Assembly: GCF_021390595.1 (NCBI RefSeq)
Contig: NZ_JAJEJR010000001.1
Span: 2,480,001-2,544,000, forward strand
Reading direction: 5' to 3'
Origin: Paraburkholderia sp. HP33-1
GTDB taxonomy: Bacteria > Pseudomonadota > Gammaproteobacteria > Burkholderiales > Burkholderiaceae
Length of the DNA: 64,000 nt
The notes under the pieces are model-generated. The model was not told where the DNA came from. It made no database searches and saw nothing but the letters and a program-made list of their open reading frames with translations. Both the position numbers and the translations under genes were made by a program. Positions 10,049-15,381 of this stretch are shown here, one piece after another; within the stretch, counting starts at the first letter, position 1; each line of letters opens with the position of its first letter.

Positions 10049-10067
10049 GCCCGATACGGGCTTTTTT
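10049..10067 (+). terminator. Terminator-like hairpin inside the intergenic region
   Basis: GCCCG-ATA-CGGGC is followed by six T residues on the plus strand. No plus-strand gene is visible upstream before activator 1, which is read the other way. The hairpin may insulate the operon from antisense read-through or end a short unannotated transcript. On the minus strand it would be a hairpin in the leader of activator 1. Confidence 0.5.
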
Positions 10068-10078
10068 AAATTTGAAGC

Positions 10079-10119
10079 TGTTTTCGAGAGCTTACTATAC
10101 GAGCGCCGCTTCGAAAACA
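10079..10119. promoter_or_regulatory. Inverted repeat overlapping the likely promoter of activator 1
   Basis: TGTTTTCGA (10079-10087) and TCGAAAACA (10111-10119) are exact inverted copies with 32 bp between centres, about three helical turns. A minus-strand TATAGT at 10094-10099, one base off the -10 consensus, lies between them. The arrangement suits a dimeric regulator acting on activator 1 transcription. Confidence 0.45.
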
Positions 10120-10285
10120 ATTATGCGAATGTAATCAACAGAATCCTTACCCACCAAGGCTTTGCGGCCGATCATGATTTATTCAGCCGGCAAATAAAAC
10201 ATTAGTGGAAGCGCTTTTCGTGGCGCTTGGGCGACAGTACTGCGTACCTTACGAATTATCGAATTATAGGTATTTTCTGCTGGTC

Positions 10286-10303
10286 CGTTTCAGCGCTGAA
10301 ACG
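10286..10303. promoter_or_regulatory. 18-bp perfect palindrome, candidate upstream activator site
   Basis: CGTTTCAGCGCTGAAACG is identical to its own reverse complement. It is centred about 85 bp upstream of the -24 element, the usual distance for an enhancer-binding protein site. The half-site CTGAAAC recurs at 9929-9935 near the start of activator 1. Confidence 0.6.
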
Positions 10304-10357
10304 TTTTTTTCCGATTTGATGCGCATTAGTTGTGTTTCTGCTGGTTGCCTCCAGACG

Positions 10358-10370
10358 CATCAATGGATTG
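10358..10370 (+). promoter_or_regulatory. IHF-like binding site
   Basis: CATCAATGGATTG matches the IHF consensus WATCAANNNNTTR at all specified positions except the first. It lies between the palindrome and the -24/-12 promoter, where IHF usually bends DNA to bring a sigma-54 activator to polymerase. Confidence 0.5.
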
Positions 10371-10377
10371 CGAGCGA

Positions 10378-10393
10378 TGGCACATGTTTCGCT
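10378..10393 (+). promoter_or_regulatory. Sigma-54 (-24/-12) promoter of the amyloid-like operon
   Basis: TGGCACATGTTTCGCT has GG and GC separated by exactly ten bases and matches the consensus TGGCAC-N5-TTGCW with one change in the -12 box (TCGCT). Transcription should start near 10403, leaving a leader of about 18 bases before the ATG at 10421. The presence of two G-A-F-T-G-A activators beside it supports the call. Confidence 0.75.
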
Positions 10394-10420
10394 AAATGGC
10401 GTGCACCAGGGAGACACATC

Positions 10421-10897
10421 ATGCGACTCGCATTGCGCATCGATCTGACAAGCCGCTGCGTACCGTACTTCGCAATTTGCGCAGCACTCATATTTAGCGT
10501 CCCGCCGGCGAGTGCCGGCACCCCGACGGCGCCGGCCACCTTGCCTCAATCCGCCACACTGGCGGATTCCAGCGATGCCGCTGCCCCGCCCCTCGCCAGC
10601 CGGCAAGTCACCGCGCCGGCTCCCGCCGCAGACAACAGCCAGACTTCCGCCAACGCGTCGAACCCGGCTGTCGATGCTGCAACCGTGAACGATATTTCGC
10701 TCGACGACCAGATCCTGTCACGCCAACGCGGCGGCGCGGTCGGCTTGCTGATGGTCGCCGCGACGCCGCAGCTGATGCAAGGCGGCGGCAACCAGGTGAC
10801 GTTGTGGGACGAGATCGCCCCGCCCTCGCCGCTGCCGGTGCCGGTCGACGCTGCCCGCGCCGCCCAGGGCAATGTCGCGACGTACCAGCGGAAGTAG
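10421..10897 (+). CDS. Small secreted protein with double-glycine-like motif, first gene of amyloid-like operon
   Basis: This 158-residue protein has a signal peptide ending near P-A-S-A-G (residue 32), an Ala/Pro/Thr-rich segment to about 90, then L-D-D-Q-I-L-S-R-Q-R-G-G (94-105) and a hydrophobic A-V-G-L-L-M-V-A-A stretch. The 94-105 segment resembles leaders cut by C39 peptidases, with Leu at -12 and -7 and Gly-Gly at -2/-1, and a C39 peptidase is encoded in the same operon. The ATG at 10421 has AGGGAGA upstream and follows the sigma-54 promoter directly; earlier in-frame starts would precede the transcript. Position suggests a FapA-like accessory role, but I do not recognise the sequence family with confidence. 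Confidence 0.8.
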   Translation: MRLALRIDLTSRCVPYFAICAALIFSVPPASAGTPTAPATLPQSATLADSSDAAAPPLASRQVTAPAPAADNSQTSANASNPAVDAATVNDISLDDQILSRQRGGAVGLLMVAATPQLMQGGGNQVTLWDEIAPPSPLPVPVDAARAAQGNVATYQRK

Positions 10898-11015
10898 CAA
10901 AACGAAGCAACCAGCAGACAACAAATAACCAGGCAATGCAGGACCGGCTGCCTCGCGCAAAACAACGCGCCCCACGCCGGCGGGACACAAGAAACAAGCA
11001 GGAAGGGACCGGGAC

Positions 11016-11567
11016 ATGACTACGAACCACCAGACGCCGCACGCCTTCGGCCTGTCGGCGGTGTCGTTCAGCTGCGCTCCTGTCTTGCCGCGCGTGGCTT
11101 CGACCAGGGCCACCCTCCTCGCCAGCGTACTCATCACCACCTGCTTCGCGAGCTACGCGTATGCCGAGCAGGTCGCCAACCCGGGCGACATCATCGTCGA
11201 GCGCAGCGTAACGCCGCGCGACGCGTTCGTCCCCGTGCCGCGCGACCAGGACCCGGTCGCCGTGCGCGCCACCACTTTCCCGGCCAACTCGTTCGACCCG
11301 GCGATCGCGACGCTCGTCGGCGACACCGATCTGACGAACGCGCACGGGTCGACCGGCGTCGCCGCCGGCGGCGCGCTCGGCGGAACCGGCATGCAGGCCG
11401 TCACGCAGATCCTGAGCGGCAAGGCGACCGGCAACACGATCCCGCTGAATTCGGGTGGCATCGGCGGACCGGCGGCGGGCATCGGCGGCACGATCAGCTC
11501 ATCGGTGACGGGCGCGCTCGCGCCGTTGTCGAACGCGCTCGGCGGCGGGCTCGGAGGTCTGAAATGA
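11016..11567 (+). CDS. Gly-rich exported protein of unknown function in amyloid-like operon
   Basis: The 183-residue product has a long basic/polar lead-in and a hydrophobic export segment, L-L-A-S-V-L-I-T-T-C-F-A-S-Y, ending at A-Y-A (residue 50). The mature part holds the charged segment G-D-I-I-V-E-R-S-V-T-P-R and a C-terminal Gly/Ala/Ser-rich tail, G-G-I-G-G-P-A-A-G-I-G-G, ending G-G-L-G-G-L-K. Its stop overlaps the next start as ATGA, so translation of the FapB-like gene is probably coupled to it. I know of no counterpart in the six-gene Pseudomonas fap operon. It could be a surface or periplasmic accessory factor. Confidence 0.75.
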   Translation: MTTNHQTPHAFGLSAVSFSCAPVLPRVASTRATLLASVLITTCFASYAYAEQVANPGDIIVERSVTPRDAFVPVPRDQDPVAVRATTFPANSFDPAIATLVGDTDLTNAHGSTGVAAGGALGGTGMQAVTQILSGKATGNTIPLNSGGIGGPAAGIGGTISSSVTGALAPLSNALGGGLGGLK

Positions 11568-12232
11568 ACACGCGCCTTCGTCCCTCGCTGCGATCACTGC
11601 AAGTCACTTCGAGGCGCACAGCCTTGCGCGTGTGCACGTGCCTGTGCTTCGGCGCCGCTGCGCTCGTCGCGGGTCAGGCGCACGCGCAATCGCAAGGGGT
11701 GCCGGTCGTCGGCGCCACCGCGACGATCGGCACCGGCGCGGGTATGGGCGTGACGGGCGCGCTCACGGTCAACGAAACGGCCGGACTCGACAACGCGCAG
11801 GCCAACCAGATCACGGTGACGAGCGGCGGCTCGGTCGGCAATGCGACCGCGAGCGTGCAAAGCGCGTCGGTGGCCGCGAACGTGCCGCGCGCGCAAGCGT
11901 CGATCGAAGCCAACGCGTTTTCGAACACATCCGGCGCGGTGCTGGTGAACCAGTCGGCCGGAGCAGGGAATCTGCAGCGCAACAGCACCCAGATCGGGTC
12001 TGCCGCGCTCGGAGTCGAGACCGTCTCTGATGGGGAGCTATCCGCGACGGCCCCGAAAAGCGGGAGTCTGGGGCAATCGAATGCGATCCACGGCGTGCGC
12101 GAGGCAAGCATCTCCAGCGATGCCTTGCGCAACGCCCACGGAATCGTCCAGATCAACCAGGCCGCCGGCGCCGGTAATGCCACGGCAAACAGTTTTGTGC
12201 TCCGTCCCCCGGCGGGCACTTTTTTTAACTGA
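11564..12232 (+). CDS. Three-repeat amyloid-type protein (FapB-like)
   Basis: This 222-residue exported protein has a signal peptide to about A41 (A-G-Q-A-H-A). Three imperfect repeats follow at about 65-83, 124-142 and 193-211, sharing the core V/I-N-x-x-A-G-x-x-N-x-x-x-N: V-N-E-T-A-G-L-D-N-A-Q-A-N, V-N-Q-S-A-G-A-G-N-L-Q-R-N and I-N-Q-A-A-G-A-G-N-A-T-A-N. Spaced Asn/Gln/Gly repeats separated by variable linkers are the architecture of Fap amyloid subunits. Small size and position before the larger repeat protein match the nucleator FapB. The C-terminal CxxC typical of Pseudomonas subunits is absent. It overlaps the preceding gene by four bases. Confidence 0.78.
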   Translation: MNTRLRPSLRSLQVTSRRTALRVCTCLCFGAAALVAGQAHAQSQGVPVVGATATIGTGAGMGVTGALTVNETAGLDNAQANQITVTSGGSVGNATASVQSASVAANVPRAQASIEANAFSNTSGAVLVNQSAGAGNLQRNSTQIGSAALGVETVSDGELSATAPKSGSLGQSNAIHGVREASISSDALRNAHGIVQINQAAGAGNATANSFVLRPPAGTFFN

Positions 12233-12258
12233 CCACACTTAAAGTATCGGAGCGAATC

Positions 12259-13650
12259 ATGAAGCGCACTCTTATTGCCACGGCCGTTCTCGTTGCCGCA
12301 TCCGGCAGCGTGCTTGCCGCGCCGCAGAAGGCCTACCTGTTCAATACGACGGTCGTCGGCGAGATGGTCGGCGTCGAAGGTCTGGTCGGACTGTTCGGCT
12401 GCGTGCACGTCTCCAGCACGGCCAACGCGGTGATCAACAACAACCAGATGGTCAACGTGAATGCAACGCTCGATCCGCAGGCGCAGACCTACACCAGCGG
12501 CAACGTGACCACGACGCTCAACAACAACAGGACGTCGGTCAGAGGCAGCGGCACGGCATTCGCGTTCACGACGCAAAACCATACCTCGTCGAGCTCGAGC
12601 TCGCAGGGTTTCGAAGCCTCCGGCGGCTATGCATACGGCAGCCAGAGCGCGAGCGCGTCAGGCAGCGGCTATGAAACGAGCCAGCAGGCATCAGGCATCG
12701 CAGGCGGCTTCTCGCACACGAGTCAGAACTCGGGCGGCCATATCTCGGCGGGCGGCTCGATCGGTGGCAGCTACAGCTATCAGGACCACAACACGTTCTC
12801 GCACGGCAGCGGCTCGTTCAGCGCCCGCGGCGGCCTGCAGGCCGGTTATCGCGAATCGAGCTACTCGAACTCGTCGCGCGTCGCCGGCGGCTTCGAGGCG
12901 AGCGAAGCGTCCGGGCAACGCCGTACGTGGGGCTTCACCGCGAGCGAAGGCTCCGGCTATGCGAGGGTCAGCGAGCAATCGTCGGGCTACTCGAGCAGCC
13001 GCTCGTCGTCGAGCAATTCGTACGGCGCCGCATGGGGCATCGACGAAGGCATGACGACGACCGACGTGACGACGCGCGGCTCGATCACCCAGCACATCAA
13101 CAACGAAGCGGCCGGCACGCTGAACGCGACCACCGGCACCAATGCGGCCAGCAACGTGTCGGGCAACCTCGGCATCAACATCGCGGAAGGCATCGACAAC
13201 GCGCAGAGCAACGACGTGTCGCTTGCCTCGGTCGACGTCGGCAACGTGTTCGGCAATGCCCAGGACTTCAACGTGCAGTCCTCGGGCGGCAACGCGACGA
13301 TCCACAACTTCAATCTGAACGCGTCGGTCGGCAACGGGTCGCTGTCGGGCGTGACGGGCAACGTCGGCGTGAACATCGCGTCCGGTATCGGCAATGCGCA
13401 GGACAACGCGCTAGCCGGCGCCGTGACGACGACCGATCCGGGCAAGGCGCTGACCACCGCGATGGATGCGACGGACGACAACTCGCAATCCGCCACGATG
13501 GCCGTTCACGGGCAATTCCAGGGCACGGCAAGTCTGGGTGCCGATACGCTGAAAGGCGCCTCCGGCAACATCGGCGTGAACATCGCCGGCGGCGCGGGCA
13601 ACCTGCAGCACAACGGCCTCGCCATCGCAGCGCTGAACAGCGGCAAGTAA
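12259..13650 (+). CDS. Major amyloid-type subunit candidate (FapC-like), Ser/Gly/Tyr-rich
   Basis: The 463-residue protein has a clean signal peptide ending S-V-L-A-A (residue 20). A low-complexity Ser/Gly/Tyr/Asn region follows (about 105-275) with recurring G-F-E/T-A-S units, then three C-terminal repeats at about 299-325, 366-392 and 435-458. They share S/T-G-N-x-G-x-N-I-A-x-G-x-x-N-x-Q-x-N, for example G-N-V-G-V-N-I-A-S-G-I-G-N-A-Q. The repeats match the FapB-like neighbour and the general FapC design, while the long Ser/Gly/Tyr insert is unusual. One cysteine (G-L-F-G-C-V-H-V) lies near the mature N-terminus and there is no C-terminal CxxC. CGGAG precedes the ATG. Proteins like this are sometimes labelled heme utilization; nothing here supports haem binding. 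Confidence 0.78.
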   Translation: MKRTLIATAVLVAASGSVLAAPQKAYLFNTTVVGEMVGVEGLVGLFGCVHVSSTANAVINNNQMVNVNATLDPQAQTYTSGNVTTTLNNNRTSVRGSGTAFAFTTQNHTSSSSSSQGFEASGGYAYGSQSASASGSGYETSQQASGIAGGFSHTSQNSGGHISAGGSIGGSYSYQDHNTFSHGSGSFSARGGLQAGYRESSYSNSSRVAGGFEASEASGQRRTWGFTASEGSGYARVSEQSSGYSSSRSSSSNSYGAAWGIDEGMTTTDVTTRGSITQHINNEAAGTLNATTGTNAASNVSGNLGINIAEGIDNAQSNDVSLASVDVGNVFGNAQDFNVQSSGGNATIHNFNLNASVGNGSLSGVTGNVGVNIASGIGNAQDNALAGAVTTTDPGKALTTAMDATDDNSQSATMAVHGQFQGTASLGADTLKGASGNIGVNIAGGAGNLQHNGLAIAALNSGK

Positions 13651-13705
13651 GCCGGCGAAGCGACGGGCGCAGGCAGGCAGAAGAAGCACAAAGCAGTCGG
13701 AAAGG

Positions 13706-13736
13706 CGCGCCGGCAGCCGTAGAAGCTGCCGGCGCG
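13706..13736 (+). other. Strong intercistronic hairpin after the main subunit gene
   Basis: A perfect 12-bp stem, CGCGCCGGCAGC with its complement, closes a seven-base loop in the 105-bp gap before the C39 peptidase gene. It lacks a T-tract. Such structures often protect the upstream mRNA from 3' decay, which would raise subunit output relative to the export genes. Confidence 0.5.
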
Positions 13737-13755
13737 GATCGGGCAGGAGACCAGC

Positions 13756-14469
13756 ATGACCGGGTGCAAGGGGTTCCCGGCGCTACCGTTCGCCGTAGCG
13801 CTGGCAGGCTGCATGCTCTGCGCGGACCACGCGGCCGCGCAATCGAGCATCGACACGTCGACGTTCGCCGGCGTGCCGTTGACGAAGACGGTCCGCTCGA
13901 TGAAGGACCTGCGCTACAACCACATCGTCAGTCAGCAGTTCGATTTCAGCTGCGGCGCGGCGGCGCTCGCCACCCTCCTCAAGTACGGCTACGGCATCGA
14001 TATTCCGGAGACCGAACTGATTCGTCGAATGATGGTCTTCTCGACGCCCGAAGTCGTCGTCAGGAACGGCTTCTCGATGCTCGACATGAAGCACTTCGTC
14101 GAAACCATCGGACTGCGCGGCCGCGGCTTTCGCGTCAACGTCGAAGCGCTTCACCACCTTCAGATCCCCGTGATGGTCCTGATGAACATCGACGGGTACG
14201 AGCATTTCGTGATCGTCAAGCATGCGCAGGACGGCCGCGTGTTCATCGCGGACCCGGCGCTCGGCAATCGCATCGTGCTCGAAGAGGACTTCGCGAAGAC
14301 TTGGAACGGTCTCGTGTTCGCGGTCCTCGGCAAACCCTTCAGGGAGGATTCACCGCTGTTGCAGGACAACGAGTCGCTCGCGCTGAAGCTGCGCGCCGCA
14401 GCGCTGGCAGCCGGCACCGCCGCGACTCCCTTTTTCGAGTACGGCTTGAACAAGGCAGACATGTTCTGA
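13756..14469 (+). CDS. Periplasmic C39-family cysteine peptidase (FapD-like)
   Basis: The 237-residue protein has an N-terminal signal peptide (to about A28) and one C39 peptidase domain. Catalytic residues are all visible: Gln60/61 and Cys66 in Q-Q-F-D-F-S-C-G-A-A-A-L, His150 in G-Y-E-H-F-V-I-V, and Asp166 in I-A-D-P-A-L-G. Unlike C39 domains of bacteriocin exporters, it carries no transmembrane or ABC domain, so it should act as a free periplasmic protease, as inferred for FapD. It follows the main subunit gene, with AGGAG before the ATG. Its substrate may be operon proteins; the Gly-Gly-like motif in the first gene product is one candidate site. Confidence 0.88.
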   Translation: MTGCKGFPALPFAVALAGCMLCADHAAAQSSIDTSTFAGVPLTKTVRSMKDLRYNHIVSQQFDFSCGAAALATLLKYGYGIDIPETELIRRMMVFSTPEVVVRNGFSMLDMKHFVETIGLRGRGFRVNVEALHHLQIPVMVLMNIDGYEHFVIVKHAQDGRVFIADPALGNRIVLEEDFAKTWNGLVFAVLGKPFREDSPLLQDNESLALKLRAAALAAGTAATPFFEYGLNKADMF

Positions 14470-14476
14470 TCCCATC

Positions 14477-15286
14477 ATGAAGTCACACTTCACACAGCTT
14501 GGGTTCGTGCTCTGCGCCATCGCATGCGGCGCAAGCGGCCTCGCCCACGCTTCGGAGGGCGCCGCCTCGCCACCGGCCCCCGAACTCTCGATACCGCGCG
14601 AGCCGGGAGCCGCGCCCCTGCGGGTGCAACTCGTCGACGACGACGTGCTCGCAACCCAGACCGGCAAATACGCCGGCGCGACGATGATCTCCGGCTTCGT
14701 GCTGAACGTCATTTCGCAATGGCAGTTGCCCAATGGCGCGGGCGCGCTCGCCCAGGGCTCGCTGAGCGCGGTGCAGGATGGCAGCGGGCAGCTCAAGAGC
14801 TCTATCAACACGTTCGCGAGCGTGACCGGCGGCGCGCACGGCTACGCAGGCAATTCGGGCGCCAATTCGAATGCCCAGGCGAGCGGCGGCCAGAGCATCG
14901 GCGTCAACGGTGTATCGCAGGTCACCCAGGTCGCGGGCGATCGCAACAGCGGCACCAACTCCGCGCTAATCGATTTCAATAACAGCGCCGTGACGCTGAT
15001 GGGCTCCGCCAACGCGCCGTCGGCGTCGGCCAGCAATTCGAACAGCTCGGTGAAAGCCGGCATTTCGTTCGGCAGCAACGGCGTGAGCGTCGCGCTGCAG
15101 ACACCCGCTGGGATCGCCACCCAGACCATCGCGCCGAGCAACGGTCAGATCGCCCAGCTGCTGCAGATTGCAGGCAATAACCAGCAAGTCTCCAACGCCC
15201 TGCAACTGCATCTGCAAACCCAGCAGATGTCGGCTTCGATGCTCCGTCAGTTAGGCGTACTACAGGCACTGCAAAACAGGAGATAA
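14477..15286 (+). CDS. Secreted FapE-like accessory protein
   Basis: This 269-residue protein is exported by a signal peptide ending near L-A-H-A-S (residue 26). It contains V-D-D-D-V-L-A-T-Q-T-G-K (53-64), which lines up with the Gly-Gly-like motif of the first gene product but ends Gly-Lys. A Ser/Asn/Gly/Ala-rich body follows, with the segments S-G-A-N-S-N-A-Q-A-S and S-A-S-A-S-N-S-N-S-S. The C-terminus is Gln/Leu-rich and probably helical (Q-L-L-Q-I-A-G-N-N-Q-Q). Its place between the C39 peptidase and the beta-barrel gene is that of fapE. It starts seven bases after the peptidase stop, with only a weak ribosome site, so coupled translation is likely. Confidence 0.72.
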   Translation: MKSHFTQLGFVLCAIACGASGLAHASEGAASPPAPELSIPREPGAAPLRVQLVDDDVLATQTGKYAGATMISGFVLNVISQWQLPNGAGALAQGSLSAVQDGSGQLKSSINTFASVTGGAHGYAGNSGANSNAQASGGQSIGVNGVSQVTQVAGDRNSGTNSALIDFNNSAVTLMGSANAPSASASNSNSSVKAGISFGSNGVSVALQTPAGIATQTIAPSNGQIAQLLQIAGNNQQVSNALQLHLQTQQMSASMLRQLGVLQALQNRR

Positions 15287-15381
15287 CAAGGCGGGCCGCC
15301 ACCCGCCAGCTGCAGCACACGCAGTAAAGATACGGCCGCGCAGTCAGGATCCGCGCAGCCGAAGCACCGGGGGAGCAGAAA

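Larger units (their letters stand above)
9884..10420. other. 537-bp regulatory intergenic region between activator 1 and the amyloid-like operon
   Basis: This AT-richer stretch separates two divergent transcription units. From left to right it holds a CTGAA-N7-TTCAG inverted repeat (9929-9945), a plus-strand terminator-like hairpin (10049-10067), a 9-bp inverted repeat spanning a possible promoter for activator 1 (10079-10119), an 18-bp perfect palindrome (10286-10303), an IHF-like site (10358-10370) and a -24/-12 promoter (10378-10393). A reading frame open from 10205 is rejected as coding because the promoter lies inside it. Confidence 0.75.

Noticed and set aside
9887..10120. A 77-residue minus-strand gene before activator 1
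   Set aside because: It lies in the control region, crosses the terminator-like hairpin and the inverted repeat, and has no ribosome site or family likeness.
10205..10420. An upstream extension of the first operon gene (72 extra residues)
   Set aside because: The -24/-12 promoter, IHF-like site and palindrome all lie within it, the residues look random, and the ATG at 10421 has both a ribosome site and a signal peptide directly after it.
12259..13650. Heme-utilisation or large adhesin function
   Set aside because: No haem-binding motif, no autotransporter or two-partner secretion domain, and the repeats and neighbours fit an amyloid subunit better.
10421..15286. Bacteriocin or lantibiotic export locus (because of the C39 peptidase and Gly-Gly motif)
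   Set aside because: No ABC exporter, no membrane fusion protein and no modification enzyme; the peptidase has its own signal peptide, and the subunits carry Sec signals.
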